Positions 1-11,639 of a DNA stretch of 64,000 nt are shown here, piece by piece (position 1 is the stretch's first letter; each line of letters begins with the position of its first letter). Position numbers and translations under genes: made by a program. Origin of the DNA: Aerococcaceae bacterium NML190073 (GTDB taxonomy: Bacteria; Bacillota; Bacilli; Lactobacillales; Aerococcaceae); assembly GCA_026131555.1 (NCBI GenBank), contig JAMXJH010000009.1, forward strand, positions 22,828 to 86,827, read 5' to 3'. A model generated the notes under the pieces. The model did not search any database and had not been told where the DNA came from. It worked only from the letters and a program-made list of their open reading frames with translations.

Positions 1-2342
1 GTCACAAAAGCTTCACGTGCGCGCGTTCCTGCGGATATTTCGACAGGTTCTGCCAACGGTTCGTCAGGCATTGTTGCGAATATTTGCTCCAACACGTGTT
101 TTACCTGTGCCGCACGTTCTGCACCCCCTATATAAAGAGCGTTGAGTCGACGTTTATTCCATAATTTCTTCATCAGTTGCTCCAGTCGCTCAACTACCTC
201 ACGCACACCGTCTTCTTTCAAGAAATCACGAATTTTTTTGAGATGATTGAATTGGTCAATACCCGCTACCAATTCATTCATCTTATAAAATGGACTCAAT
301 TGGCTGAGCGCACGGTTAATCGCAAGCGCATGGGCACTATAATTGATTGCTTGCTCAAAGTTCGCAATTGCACGTTGAACAACGGCTAACAAGTCTACCG
401 ACGAATCAAACTGCGTTCCCGACAAAATGCAATGCATCAATTCCAACAAGCGCTCAAATGAGTTTTCCAACGCTTTGCCATGCAATACAAAATATGGTGT
501 AATCTTCCCTTGCTGGTCTTCGTACAGCGACACCTTGCCGTGAATGCCACCTGTATGCAAATCAATTTGTGTTTGCAAATCCGCAATATCATAAGCAGAG
601 GTTGGTAATTTCGTAAATAATAGACTCAAATAATTCAGCCACAAATAATCTTCTTCCGCAAAATCTTGCACATCGAAATACAAGCCGACGTAATCAATTC
701 CGGAGGTAAATTGCTCTGCATGATAGAAAGTAGTGTCCGCAAATAAAGATTCTTTCTTCAATGGATAATGTTCGACTTCCGTTGTCAAATCCTCGCGCGT
801 TAAACTTGGAATTTTGGCAAGGTCTGCCGGATTATCCGGTGTTTCTTGGCGCATAATTAAGGCTTGTGTTGTGTCGACTATCTCAGAGAGTTGTTCCGGC
901 GACAAGCTTGCTTTGTATGCCTGTAATGCCGCATGCAATTCTGCTTCAATAGCGTCATTTTTACCCGGTTCGGCAACCAATGTAATGTCCACATACCTTG
1001 GATTATTGAGCAACTTCCGTTCAATCAACTGTTCGAAATACCCTTCCTTAGCCAGTTCTGCTAATTGACTTAAGGGAGCATTAAATTCCAACGGTGTAAA
1101 CGGCGACTTGCCATATAGCCATGTCTGTAAAACATTAATACCGTACAATACGCCGCGAGGATTGCTTTCCGAAATGACAGATTCGCGCAACTTGAACGTG
1201 TATTTATTCAAACTCGCTGCAATTCTATCTTGGTTAAGTCCCGTCTGAACAAGGTGACGCAACGTATCTTCTACAACTTCTTTGAAACGCGACATCTTAT
1301 CCGCAGATGAATATTTCGCAATAATCGACAATGCATACGGGAAGCCTAATTCGTCTAAAGAACTTGTAATATCGCCTCCGATTTCCGCTTCAATCAAAGC
1401 TTTTTTCAATGGCGCTTGATTATTTCCCATCAGAATATCAAGCAATATTTTGAGCCCGTAATAATCTAAAATATCATTCGCCTCGGCAACGTGCCATGCG
1501 AGTGTTAAGTAATCCTTGTCTGTCGGCGAATCTCCGGCTGCCAGCGAGTAGGTTTCCTGATAAGAACCGGTAACCCCGTCTGTTAATGCCAATGTCAAAT
1601 CGACGGCTTCGCCTTTTTTGTCCACCTTGGCAAAATATTCCTCCAACAAGTTAAAGGCAATGTCCGCATCCAAATCACCATACAAAATTGTCAGGGAATT
1701 AGTCGGGTGATAATAACGTTGATGAAACGCTAGAAATTCTTCTTGCGTTAGTGAAGGGATTGCCGAAGATAGTCCGCCGGAATCGAAACTATAGGTTGTA
1801 TTCGGGTACAAATGATGTGCGATACTCTTCATCAATTGGCGTTCAGGCGATGCATTCGCCCCTTTCATCTCATTGTAGACCACACCTTTATAAATTAAGT
1901 CATCTTCGAGGTTTTCCAAATGATAGTGCCAACCTTCTTGTTGCAAAATTTGCGGGTTGTCATAGATTTTCGGCTGAAAAACTGCATCTAAATAAACGGT
2001 CATTAAGTTAGTGAAATCTTTCTGATTAGTAGACGCCACCGGATATAATGTCTTATCGGGATATGTCATCGCATTCACAAATGTATTCAATGACCCTTTC
2101 AACAATTCAACGAAAGGCTCCTTTGAAGGAAATTTCTGCGAGCCGTTCAAAACGGAATGTTCCAAGATATGTGCAATACCATTATCATTGTACGGCGGCG
2201 TACGGAAAGCAATTGTAAACGCCTTGTTGATATCATCATTGATTAGGTGCAAGACTTGCGCGCCTGTTTCAACGTGCTCATATAATTTACCCAACGATTG
2301 AATGTCCGGCAATTCACGTGCTTCTAATAATTTAAATGTCAT
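1..2342 (-). CDS. M16C family zinc metallopeptidase (presequence-protease-like), partial
   Basis: Open frame on the minus strand from an ATG at 2342, behind an AAAGGAGG site, to the left edge, so about 780 codons are visible and the C-terminus is missing. The N-terminal domain carries the inverted zinc motif HxxEH (HILEH) at about residue 60, with a downstream acidic stretch containing the third ligand. The product starts MTFKLLEARELPDIQ. The family (insulinase clan, PreP-like, two fused halves of about 450 residues) degrades oligopeptides in a closed chamber. Here it is probably cytoplasmic, since no signal peptide is seen. It stands alone in the visible part, with a terminator-bearing gap between it and the rhodanese gene. 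Family sure, substrate unknown. Confidence 0.85.
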   Translation of the reverse strand, partial: MTFKLLEARELPDIQSLGKLYEHVETGAQVLHLINDDINKAFTIAFRTPPYNDNGIAHILEHSVLNGSQKFPSKEPFVELLKGSLNTFVNAMTYPDKTLYPVASTNQKDFTNLMTVYLDAVFQPKIYDNPQILQQEGWHYHLENLEDDLIYKGVVYNEMKGANASPERQLMKSIAHHLYPNTTYSFDSGGLSSAIPSLTQEEFLAFHQRYYHPTNSLTILYGDLDADIAFNLLEEYFAKVDKKGEAVDLTLALTDGVTGSYQETYSLAAGDSPTDKDYLTLAWHVAEANDILDYYGLKILLDILMGNNQAPLKKALIEAEIGGDITSSLDELGFPYALSIIAKYSSADKMSRFKEVVEDTLRHLVQTGLNQDRIAASLNKYTFKLRESVISESNPRGVLYGINVLQTWLYGKSPFTPLEFNAPLSQLAELAKEGYFEQLIERKLLNNPRYVDITLVAEPGKNDAIEAELHAALQAYKASLSPEQLSEIVDTTQALIMRQETPDNPADLAKIPSLTREDLTTEVEHYPLKKESLFADTTFYHAEQFTSGIDYVGLYFDVQDFAEEDYLWLNYLSLLFTKLPTSAYDIADLQTQIDLHTGGIHGKVSLYEDQQGKITPYFVLHGKALENSFERLLELMHCILSGTQFDSSVDLLAVVQRAIANFEQAINYSAHALAINRALSQLSPFYKMNELVAGIDQFNHLKKIRDFLKEDGVREVVERLEQLMKKLWNKRRLNALYIGGAERAAQVKHVLEQIFATMPDEPLAEPVEISAGTRAREAFV

Positions 2343-2414
2343 GTTCTTTCCTCCTTTAATTATCTTGTCTTTATTCTACTGGATTGCCGTGCGCATGTAA
2401 ACCTTCACAAAAAA

Positions 2415-2442
2415 GTCGGAACGCCTCTGAAGACGTTCCGAC
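2415..2442 (-). terminator. Terminator of the GNAT-rhodanese pair
   Basis: A 9-bp stem (GTCGGAACG at 2415-2423 with its complement at 2434-2442) and a 10-nt loop. On the minus strand a run of six T follows. It lies just downstream of the rhodanese stop. Confidence 0.8.
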
Positions 2443-2491
2443 ACTTTATAAATGCTGAAATAAATCCTGACAAATCATGATAGTCAAAAAA

Positions 2492-2794
2492 CTAACAGCC
2501 GCACTCCACATCGCCGGTCCATTGGCTCATGCCGCCCTCAACATTAATGACGTCAAAGCCTTTTTGAGCGAGTAAGGTACAGGCTCTTTGTGAAGTGGAA
2601 CCACGTTGGCAAATCACATGGTAGGTTGTAGATGGGTCAAGCTTTGAGCTGGTGGTTTCCAATTCGCTGAAGGGCATATTTACAGCATGTGCAACATGCC
2701 CTTCCTCGTACATTGCTTGCCCTCGTACATCAATAATGTTAATTGTGCCTTCACAACATTGTTGAAATTCTTTCATCGAAATTGTTTGAAACAT
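2492..2794 (-). CDS. Single-domain rhodanese-like sulfurtransferase
   Basis: 100 aa, start ATG at 2794 behind AAGGAG. One rhodanese domain covers the whole protein: IDVRG near residue 22 and the active loop CQRGSTS with the catalytic Cys near residue 62. The C-terminus ends in ECGC, adding two cysteines that could hold or relay sulfur. Rhodaneses carry sulfane sulfur as a Cys persulfide. The gene lies 12 nt downstream of a GNAT gene and is probably cotranscribed with it. It resembles the small rhodanese at 40800-41108 in the sulfur operon, including the C-terminal Cys and the NMPxS(N/E) stretch, so the two may be paralogues. Partner and acceptor are unknown. Confidence 0.85.
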   Translation of the reverse strand: MFQTISMKEFQQCCEGTINIIDVRGQAMYEEGHVAHAVNMPFSELETTSSKLDPSTTYHVICQRGSTSQRACTLLAQKGFDVINVEGGMSQWTGDVECGC

Positions 2795-2806
2795 CGGTTG
2801 ACTCCT

Positions 2807-3082
2807 TTATGCTTTTATGTCTGCGTACTTCGGATTTTCTTCAAATCTTTTGACGATAAACGAACAGGTCGGGCGAATTTTTTTGCCTTCAGCGCGCATC
2901 GCTTCGACAAGCGCATCTAACAGTTTGTCGGCGACGCCTTGACCGCGTAATGACGGATCGACATATGTGTGATTTCCTTCGACAATATTAGGGTCATCCG
3001 TTGGCGCATAGGTAATTTCCGCAATCATTTCATGCGCGTCATCATATAAGACAAAGCCATTTGCTTCTCTTGTAAATTCCAT
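2807..3082 (-). CDS. GNAT-family N-acetyltransferase, small YjdJ-type
   Basis: 91 aa, about the length of the short GCN5-related subfamily (PF14542-like). Start ATG at 3082 follows GAGGAGTGATGTGA. The acetyl-CoA binding signature is visible as VDPSLRGQGVADKLLDALVE at about residues 42-61, preceded by the beta-strand stretch containing NHTYV. Such proteins probably acetylate small molecules or protein amines; no substrate can be read from the sequence. First gene of a two-gene unit with the rhodanese gene downstream. Confidence 0.85.
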   Translation of the reverse strand: MEFTREANGFVLYDDAHEMIAEITYAPTDDPNIVEGNHTYVDPSLRGQGVADKLLDALVEAMRAEGKKIRPTCSFIVKRFEENPKYADIKA

Positions 3083-3170
3083 TCACATCACTCCTCTAGT
3101 TTGCTGGCTTTATTCTATCATGAAGTGGTGGCGCTTCCTATCAAGTTGCTCACAAATTTGGACAATTAAA

Positions 3171-3192
3171 AAGCCTGTGAGGTCACAGGCTT
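3171..3192 (-). terminator. lysS terminator
   Basis: Perfect 10-bp stem (AAGCCTGTGA with its complement) with a 2-nt GG spacer, followed on the minus strand by TTTTT. It sits 15 nt past the lysS stop. Confidence 0.9.
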
Positions 3193-3206
3193 TCAATCAT
3201 TTCAGC

Positions 3207-4760
<1,554 letters not shown>

Positions 4761-4794
4761 TTATTCTAACGCATTCCTGTCAAAAAGTCATGGC

Positions 4795-5820
4795 TTATTG
4801 TGCAATTTCTTTTTGTTCACGGCGTTGCGCTTCTTTCGCCTCGCGTTCTTCTACCTGGTCAACAAATTCTGTCAACAAGCGGACCACTTCTTTCGGGTCT
4901 TCCGTCTCGTTGACTGCTACTTTCACTTTGGATGAACGTGGAATTCCTTTCAGATAATAATGCGCCTGCGTTCTGAATTCTCGAGCGGCAGTGCGCTCTC
5001 CTTTCAAGTCCACTAAACGTCCCAAGTGGTCGATAGCAGTGTCGATTTTCTCACGAGCAGTCATCGGTGGCAGCAGTTCACCGGTCTTGACATAATGCAC
5101 CATTTGTTGAATAATCCAAGGGTTTCCTAAAGCAGCACGTCCAACCATTACGCCGTCGACGCCTGTTGTATCCAATAAATGTTTCAATTGTTCGGGGGTG
5201 CGCACATCGCCATTACCGACAAACGGAATGGTTTTGAGTTCTTTTTTGACTTGGGCGAGAATATCCCAATTCGCCTGTCCTTCGTACATTTGCACGCGCG
5301 TACGTCCGTGCATTGCAACCATTGAAGCGCCCGCTCGTTCAGCAGCCAAGGCATTCTCCACAGCAAAAAGGTGCTCGTCATCCCATCCGGTACGCATCTT
5401 CACAGTGACCGGCTTGTCGATAGCGTCCACAACGGAGGCTACCATTTCATAAACTTTGTTCGGATCCAATAACCATCGCGCACCCGCTTCCGCCTTAATA
5501 ACTTTATTAACCGGGCAGCCCATGTTGATATCAATAATGGCACATTCCGTATTCTCGGCAACGTATTTAGCCGCTTCTACTAACGTTTCGCGATTTCCAC
5601 CCATAATTTGGATACTCAACGGGTACTCGTTTTCAGCGATATGCAGCATACCTAATGTTTTATCATTGCGAAACTGAATGCCTTTATCACTGATCATCTC
5701 ACATACTACTAAACCTGCACCGAATTGCTTAACGATTGTACGAAAAGCCGCGTTCGAAACGCCCGCCATCGGTGCAACAACAACCGGGTTATCAATTTCA
5801 ATCTTTCCAATCTTAAACAT
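4795..5820 (-). CDS. dusB: tRNA-dihydrouridine synthase B
   Basis: 341 aa TIM-barrel flavoprotein. Visible family marks: the N-terminal VVAPMAGVSNAAFR, the catalytic cysteine loop MGCPVNKV near residue 100, KMRTGWDD near 142 and the FMN phosphate loop VGNGDV/MVGRAALGNPW. It reduces uridine to dihydrouridine in the tRNA D-loop using FMN and NADPH. ATG at 5820 sits behind ATAGGAG, and the gene starts 8 nt after the hslO stop, so the two are coupled in one operon. In Bacilli dusB-lysS downstream of hslO is a conserved order, which supports orthology. Confidence 0.96.
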   Translation of the reverse strand: MFKIGKIEIDNPVVVAPMAGVSNAAFRTIVKQFGAGLVVCEMISDKGIQFRNDKTLGMLHIAENEYPLSIQIMGGNRETLVEAAKYVAENTECAIIDINMGCPVNKVIKAEAGARWLLDPNKVYEMVASVVDAIDKPVTVKMRTGWDDEHLFAVENALAAERAGASMVAMHGRTRVQMYEGQANWDILAQVKKELKTIPFVGNGDVRTPEQLKHLLDTTGVDGVMVGRAALGNPWIIQQMVHYVKTGELLPPMTAREKIDTAIDHLGRLVDLKGERTAAREFRTQAHYYLKGIPRSSKVKVAVNETEDPKEVVRLLTEFVDQVEEREAKEAQRREQKEIAQ

Positions 5821-5828
5821 ACAAACTC

Positions 5829-6716
5829 CTATTCTGTTCGCGTTGCCGACTCCAATAAATCGCGCAACTCCTGTTCTGTAAAATGGTAACGGTCATTACA
5901 GTAATGACATACCACTTCCGCTCCTTTATCTTCTTCAATCATTGCTTCCAATTCCTCACGACCGATTGACAACAATCCTTGTTCAAAATATTTTTTATCA
6001 TATGGACAATGGAATTGTACCGGCAACACTTCGAGAATTTCCGAATTGGCTTCGCCCACGAGGAACCCTAATAATTCTTCGAGCGTTTTGCCCGAAGCTA
6101 ACAAATCCGAAAAGCGCGCCAAACCTGCAAGGCGCTGTTCTAAATCCGTCAATGTTTCTTCCGTGGCACCCGGCATAACTTGTAGCATGAAACCGCCGGC
6201 TGCTGCCACACTTTCATCCGCATTGACAAGTACGCTCAATCCGACTGAAGAAGGTGTCTGCTCGGAAACGGCCATATAGTAAGTGAAATCTTCCGCCAGT
6301 TCTCCGCTAACAAGCGGTACTTGCCCGGCAAACAATTCTTTGTTCCCTAGTAACTTACGAACGGTCAGCAAGCCCGGTAAGCCTACGGCGCCGGCAACAT
6401 CCAATTTGCCTTGTGCATTCAATTCCAGAGCCACATGCGATTCATTGACGAAACCGCGCACATTTCCTTTACCATCACTATCGCACACAATACGCCCTAG
6501 CGGTCCTGAACCGGCAACTTCCACACTGATACGTTCGTCTCCTTTCGCATTAGCGCCTAACAGCAATGTTGCCGCCAGTGTACGCCCCAACGCCGCCGTT
6601 GCCGTATGCCACGTATCATGGCGCTGCTGCGCTTGTTGTACCAATTCTGTTGCACGCAACACAAGCACTCTAATTTGCCCCTCATAAGCAAGTGCCGTCA
6701 ATAATTGATCCGTCAT
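5829..6716 (-). CDS. hslO: Redox-regulated chaperone Hsp33
   Basis: About 295 aa. The zinc-binding redox switch is at the C-terminus as HCPY and VCHYCNDRY, giving CxxxxxxC-type cysteines; the first pair is degenerate here (one Cys in FHCPYDKKYF), so the classical four-Cys centre has only three visible cysteines. Hsp33 unfolds and becomes an ATP-independent holdase on oxidation. The ATG at 6716 gives the canonical MTDQLLTALAYEGQ. An in-frame ATG at 6728 abuts the GGAGAG and is less likely. Followed closely by dusB. Confidence 0.94.
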   Translation of the reverse strand: MTDQLLTALAYEGQIRVLVLRATELVQQAQQRHDTWHTATAALGRTLAATLLLGANAKGDERISVEVAGSGPLGRIVCDSDGKGNVRGFVNESHVALELNAQGKLDVAGAVGLPGLLTVRKLLGNKELFAGQVPLVSGELAEDFTYYMAVSEQTPSSVGLSVLVNADESVAAAGGFMLQVMPGATEETLTDLEQRLAGLARFSDLLASGKTLEELLGFLVGEANSEILEVLPVQFHCPYDKKYFEQGLLSIGREELEAMIEEDKGAEVVCHYCNDRYHFTEQELRDLLESATRTE

Positions 6717-6897
6717 ATGCTCTTTCATCTCTCCATTCTCTTTCTGTTTATCCCCTCAAAAAAAGCCCGCACCTCATTGTTGTGAGCAAACACTTCTCAA
6801 CAAAACAACCGAGCATTCCATTCCATCATTTAATTACTCAATGAGTATAACATAAATGATAGGGTTAAATGCTCGATTTGCTTATTTTTTTGAATTT

Positions 6898-8910
6898 TTA
6901 TGCGTGATGATTTGTATCATCTTCGGCGATAATGCGTTCGCCTGCTTCAAGTGCATCTTCGACGATTGAAGAAGGCTTATCCTCTTCTTCCGTTTCGGAT
7001 TCTGGTGTTTCTTGCGGCAATTCGATTGCCCCTTGCGGTGGCATCTCTCCCGTTTCAAAAAGCGCCTTGATAGCCGGTCCGTCAATCGTTTCTAATTCGA
7101 TTAACTTCTCCGCAATGAGGTTCAATTTGTCGCGATTTTCATTCAAGATGTCACACGCTTTTTTGTATGCGGCGTTCATAATCTTGATAACTTCGCGGTC
7201 AATTTCGTAAGCAAGTTGATCGGAATAGAGCTTCTGGAAGCCGGCTCCCGGTACACTTTCGACACCGTAATCGACCATTCCGAGCCCTTCGCTCATTCCC
7301 AGCTTCATAATCATTGTTCGAACGATACTTGATGCTTGTTCAAAATCGTTAGCTGCACCGGACGACACTTCGTTAAAGACGATTTCCTCTGCTGCTCGAC
7401 CTGCTAATAAGCCGACTACTTGGTTGAATAATTCGTCCTTGGTTGATACAACTTGATCTTCTTTCGGTAAGGAAATCACGTATCCGGCTGCTCGACCGCG
7501 CGGCACAATCGTCACTTTGTGAACGTCTTGTGCGGATTCCAATACTAAGCCGGCAATGGCATGTCCCGCTTCGTGATACGCCACGATGCGATTCGCTTTC
7601 TCCGTACGTTCGCGGCCTCGCTTCGCTAAGCCGGCAATAATTCGGTCTTGCGCTTCGTTGACATCCGTCATATCGATAATTGTTTTGCCTAAACGGGCTG
7701 CGATTAAAGCCGCCTCATTCAATAAGTTCGCTAAATCAGCGCCGGAAAAGCCCGGTGTCTGTTGTGCAACGACTCTCAAATCCACTTCTGTTGCGAGCGG
7801 TTTGCCTTTAGCGTGGACCCCCAGAATTTCTTCACGTGCCTTAACATCAGGGTTGCCGACCATAATTTTGCGGTCAAAGCGTCCCGGACGCAACAACGCC
7901 GGATCCAACACATCAGAGCGGTTTGTTGCGGCAATGACAATTACGCCGCCTTCATTATCTTCAAATCCATCCATTTCAACGAGCAATTGGTTCAATGTTT
8001 GCTCACGTTCATCATTTCCGCCACCGACACCGGCGCCACGACGGCGACCAACCGCATCGATTTCGTCAATGAAGACAATAGCCGGTGCATTTTTCTTGGC
8101 GTTCTCGAACAAATCACGCACACGGCTCGCACCGACACCGACGAACATTTCCACGAATTCTGAACCCGAAATGCTGAAAAACGGTACGCCCGCTTCTCCG
8201 GCAACTGCCTTGGCCAATAAAGTTTTCCCTGTTCCCGGAGGCCCTTCCAATAAGACACCTGCAGGAATACGTGCCCCTAAATCAGTAAAACGTTTCGGGT
8301 CTTTTAGAAATTCGACCACTTCAACTAATTCTTGCTTTTCTTCCTCCGCACCGGCAACGTCCGAAAAGCGTACTTTGACTTTCTGTTTGGAAATATCGCG
8401 CGATTTCGTCTTCCCGAAATTCATCACGCCACGACCGCCTCCGCCCGGTCCCATTTGCATCGTCCGCATTAGGAAGAACAAAGGAACTAACAAGAGAAGG
8501 TAAGGAATTAGACTAATCCAGATTCCAACTCCAGATTCCGGTAAAGTTTTCAGTTTTGTGTTGGATTTTTCGGCAAGTTTGCTTACTTGCGCCAACGTTG
8601 AATCGTTCCCCAATACTTTCGTTTCGAAACGTCGCGGGCGTTTCGACCCTTGGAAAATACGTTTGAAATCCGTGGTTTCTTCTTTAACAGGGGTTTCCTT
8701 ATACTGTCCGCGAATATTATACGCCCCTGAACCGATTTGCACTTCAATTTCTGAGTAGCGTCCTTCTTGCAATTGCGTCATAAACTCGCTTGAAGTAATT
8801 TCTTTAATCGGACTGCTATTCAACGTGTTCATCAATAATTGAAAAGCCGTAATTAGCAGCAATACGCTTGCAATATAAAAGATCGGGCTTTTCAAGTTCC
8901 GATTTTGCAT
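6898..8910 (-). CDS. ftsH: ATP-dependent zinc metalloprotease FtsH
   Basis: 670 aa membrane-anchored AAA+ protease. Two transmembrane segments (about residues 10-28 and 130-148) flank an extracytoplasmic domain. Then come Walker A GPPGTGKT, Walker [12 protein letters not shown], the second region of homology with the ARG finger (RPGRFDRK) and the zinc site HEAGH. It degrades misfolded membrane proteins and short-lived regulators. The C-terminal 60 residues are acidic and rich in Glu, as is common. Start ATG at 8910 follows GAGGAGG. It lies downstream of tilS-hpt, the order in which the TilS/HprT pair is reported to activate ftsH in Bacillus and Listeria. Confidence 0.98.
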   Translation of the reverse strand: MQNRNLKSPIFYIASVLLLITAFQLLMNTLNSSPIKEITSSEFMTQLQEGRYSEIEVQIGSGAYNIRGQYKETPVKEETTDFKRIFQGSKRPRRFETKVLGNDSTLAQVSKLAEKSNTKLKTLPESGVGIWISLIPYLLLLVPLFFLMRTMQMGPGGGGRGVMNFGKTKSRDISKQKVKVRFSDVAGAEEEKQELVEVVEFLKDPKRFTDLGARIPAGVLLEGPPGTGKTLLAKAVAGEAGVPFFSISGSEFVEMFVGVGASRVRDLFENAKKNAPAIVFIDEIDAVGRRRGAGVGGGNDEREQTLNQLLVEMDGFEDNEGGVIVIAATNRSDVLDPALLRPGRFDRKIMVGNPDVKAREEILGVHAKGKPLATEVDLRVVAQQTPGFSGADLANLLNEAALIAARLGKTIIDMTDVNEAQDRIIAGLAKRGRERTEKANRIVAYHEAGHAIAGLVLESAQDVHKVTIVPRGRAAGYVISLPKEDQVVSTKDELFNQVVGLLAGRAAEEIVFNEVSSGAANDFEQASSIVRTMIMKLGMSEGLGMVDYGVESVPGAGFQKLYSDQLAYEIDREVIKIMNAAYKKACDILNENRDKLNLIAEKLIELETIDGPAIKALFETGEMPPQGAIELPQETPESETEEEDKPSSIVEDALEAGERIIAEDDTNHHA

Positions 8911-8980
8911 TATATGTGTTCCTCCTCAATTGGCTTGTATTTGGCTATTCTAACATAACCGCTTGACTTTTAGCCACTAA

Positions 8981-9529
8981 TTAGCCTTCTTGATACACTT
9001 CCGGTTTGAGCACGCCGATGTAAGGTAAGTTGCGGTATTTTTCTTGATAATCCAAGCCGTAGCCGACTACGAATTCATTCGGAATTTCGATACCGATATA
9101 ATCCGCGTGAACGTCTTTTTCCACACGTGCAGATGGTTTATCAAGAATAGAACAAACCTTAATGGAAGCTGCCTTGCGGTATTTCAACAATTCGATGACA
9201 TGCTTCAATGTACGACCTGTATCAATAATATCCTCGACAATCAATAAATGACGTCCTTCTACCGGTGAATCCAAATCTTTGAGAATCTTCACTTCACCGG
9301 AAGAGCTTGTTGTACCGTGATAGCTGGAAACATCCATAAAGTCTATCTCTAAATAACAATCCATTTCGCGAATGATATCTGCCATAAACGGCACTGCACC
9401 GCGCAACAAGCCGATGATGATAACGTCTTTATCTTTATAGTCTTCTGTCAATTCTTTACCGAGTCGTTTGATTGCTACTTGTAATTCTTCAGGTGTCACT
9501 AAGATTTTTTGGATGTCTTTTTCTAACAT
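8981..9529 (-). CDS. hpt: Hypoxanthine phosphoribosyltransferase
   Basis: 182 aa, typical length. The PRPP-binding motif [11 protein letters not shown] is at about residues 98-108, and the purine-specificity end has [16 protein letters not shown]. It converts hypoxanthine or guanine plus PRPP to IMP or GMP. The purine permease gene at 23551 would supply substrate. ATG at 9529 sits behind AAAGGAG, 3 nt after the tilS stop, so the genes are cotranscribed. Confidence 0.97.
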   Translation of the reverse strand: MLEKDIQKILVTPEELQVAIKRLGKELTEDYKDKDVIIIGLLRGAVPFMADIIREMDCYLEIDFMDVSSYHGTTSSSGEVKILKDLDSPVEGRHLLIVEDIIDTGRTLKHVIELLKYRKAASIKVCSILDKPSARVEKDVHADYIGIEIPNEFVVGYGLDYQEKYRNLPYIGVLKPEVYQEG

Positions 9530-9532
9530 AAC

Positions 9533-10996
9533 TTACTCCTTTAGTTGTTTAATCTCTTGGTACAAAAATATATGTGTTATTTTATCAGTTTGTGTGCGTT
9601 GATACAATCGGGAAACGACATTTGGTAGAAACCAGATGATATCGCCGCTATTCTCGCATAATAACCAAGCGCGTTCGCGTTCTTCTGCGCTCAGCTTTTG
9701 GTCGATCATCATGCGGGAGATTTTTTTGTGGTAAATATTGCCTTGTGTGTCGATTAATTCCATCGTATCTCCGGCTTGGCGATGGCGCAATGTAAACGGC
9801 CAGCAATCGCGATGTGTTAATTCTACACCTAATACGGCGAGCGATTCACGTTTCATTCTCGGTGTCACTTGATGATGGACGAACACACCGATGCGATGAC
9901 TGGAATCGAGTTGATACCAATGATTTTCTCGTTCGATATTCAATGCCGTTGCAAATTTGTTTTTGCTCACATAAGATTCCGGCATCAATTGCAAGTAATC
10001 ATAGCGCTTAACAGCAACCCACTGACTCCCTAATTGCAAGCGACGATTCGGCTCCTGCTTATTGAGCATCATCTGCTCGACTTGTCCGATGACATCTCGA
10101 CGATAATCCGGCACTTGCTCAACCAACCGCTCTTCAAAAAATATCGTCAGAAACACCTGTCGTTTCTCTTTCGGCAACGCAAGGAACGCCGGAATGTAGA
10201 GAATCCAGTACGTATTTTGCGAAAACATCAACAACTCCGGTTCGCATTGAATGTACTCGGCATAATGTGTCGCGTAGCTCGCCTGCAATTGCTTCTGCAA
10301 ATCCAATAGGTGATGAATAAATTGCGGATTCTCTTCCTCGAGTGCCGGCAAATACTGATGCCTGAAACGATTGCGCATAAACTGTAACGAATGATTCGAT
10401 ACATCTTCGTTATACTGCACCCCAAACTGCTCGGCGAACTGGCGAATCATTGCCTTGGGAATTGAAATCAACGGGCGCATCACTTGCGCGATAATCGCTT
10501 GCTCGTCGCCACTTACAAATAAACGCCGATAATTGGCGCGAATCCCTTGAATCCCTTTCAATGAAGTACCGCGCGTCAAACGCATCATAAAGGTTTCCGC
10601 CACATCGTTCAAATGATGTGCCGTCATCAATACATCCGCATCGACTGCCCGCATAACTTCCGCAAAAAAAGCATAGCGTGCTTCACGTGCATTCGCCTCA
10701 ATATTACGAGTTGCCGGCACTTCCCACTCAGAATAAAAGTACGCTAATCCGTACTGTTCAGCCACACGCTTGACTAAATCCGCATCCGCTTGACTGTCGG
10801 AGCGCAAGTGATGATTGAAGTGTGCAATCACCAATTGCCGCGTATGGTATTGGCGCAACTGCATTAAATCCCGCATAACTTTCAACAGCACCATCGAATC
10901 AACGCCACCTGACACCGCAACGACAATCGTCTGTGCCGAATGCCATTCCGACCAACTCTCCAGCTGCGCTTTGACCGTGCGCAATAATTTCTCCAA
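9533..10996 (-). CDS. tilS: tRNA(Ile)-lysidine synthetase
   Basis: The PP-loop SGGVDS lies near residue 29, followed by the N-type ATPase domain and the TilS substrate-binding and C-terminal domains (RHRQAGDTM and KKISRMMID, the latter a TilS C-terminal mark). It ligates lysine to C34 of the AUA-decoding tRNA-Ile and is essential. I place the start at a TTG at 10996, six or seven bases after AGGGGTG, giving MEKLLRTVK and the usual distance to the PP-loop. An upstream TTG at 11032 would add 12 residues without a good ribosome binding site. Followed 3 nt later by hpt. Confidence 0.93.
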   Translation of the reverse strand: MEKLLRTVKAQLESWSEWHSAQTIVVAVSGGVDSMVLLKVMRDLMQLRQYHTRQLVIAHFNHHLRSDSQADADLVKRVAEQYGLAYFYSEWEVPATRNIEANAREARYAFFAEVMRAVDADVLMTAHHLNDVAETFMMRLTRGTSLKGIQGIRANYRRLFVSGDEQAIIAQVMRPLISIPKAMIRQFAEQFGVQYNEDVSNHSLQFMRNRFRHQYLPALEEENPQFIHHLLDLQKQLQASYATHYAEYIQCEPELLMFSQNTYWILYIPAFLALPKEKRQVFLTIFFEERLVEQVPDYRRDVIGQVEQMMLNKQEPNRRLQLGSQWVAVKRYDYLQLMPESYVSKNKFATALNIERENHWYQLDSSHRIGVFVHHQVTPRMKRESLAVLGVELTHRDCWPFTLRHRQAGDTMELIDTQGNIYHKKISRMMIDQKLSAEERERAWLLCENSGDIIWFLPNVVSRLYQRTQTDKITHIFLYQEIKQLKE

Positions 10997-11082
10997 ACAT
11001 CTCACCCCTCTGCGCTTTACTTTCTTGCACAAACAAAAACAAAATTCGACTTCTCAGCCGAATTCCGCTTCAATTACTACTC

Positions 11083-11610
11083 TTAGCTGCGGCGACCGCC
11101 ACGACCGCCACGCTTGCCTTCCGTATTACGACGCAATGACGACAAACGGTCTTCGCTATCCTTTAAGAAGTTGCTCATCAACTGATCGAAATCACCCGTT
11201 TTGCGAGAAGAAGATGATGAAAAGAGCGTGTCCACCGGCTTAGCTTCGGCACGTGGAGCAGGCTTAGATACACGACTTGGCGTGTAATCTTTATCCCCAT
11301 CCTTACCATAATCTTTATTGAAATCTCGCTTATAATTCTCACGCGGTGCTCTCGGCGTGCGGGGCGCTACCGGTTGGTCGCTCGCTTGACGAATGGACAA
11401 ACTGATTTTGCCATCGTCGGCAATCGACAACACTTTCACTTCAACTTCTTGCCCCACTGACAAAACAGTTGCGATATCTTTGACATAAGTCGCGGACACC
11501 TCACTAATATGTACTAAACCTGTCTTGCCCTCCGGTAATTCGACAAACGCACCGAAATGCGTCACGCCTGTTACTTTACCAGAAACCTTTTGCCCTACCT
11601 CAATTGACAT
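11083..11610 (-). CDS. S1 RNA-binding domain protein (YabR/GSP13-like)
   Basis: 175 aa. One S1 OB-fold covers about residues 1-72 (VGQKVSGKVTGVTHFGAFV, then TGLVHISEVS). The C-terminal 100 residues are charged, low-complexity and end in the basic GKRGGRGGRRS. YabR-type proteins bind RNA or ribosomes; the exact role is unsettled. Its place between divIC and tilS is the standard Bacilli arrangement. ATG at 11610 follows AAGGAGG. Confidence 0.9.
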   Translation of the reverse strand: MSIEVGQKVSGKVTGVTHFGAFVELPEGKTGLVHISEVSATYVKDIATVLSVGQEVEVKVLSIADDGKISLSIRQASDQPVAPRTPRAPRENYKRDFNKDYGKDGDKDYTPSRVSKPAPRAEAKPVDTLFSSSSSRKTGDFDQLMSNFLKDSEDRLSSLRRNTEGKRGGRGGRRS

Positions 11611-11639
11611 ATAAAACTTTATCCTCCTTAAAGTGTTCC

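Noticed and set aside
7586..8503. A 305-aa plus-strand frame opposite ftsH
   Set aside because: Ser/Pro/Thr-rich shadow of the FtsH AAA+ domain without start signals.
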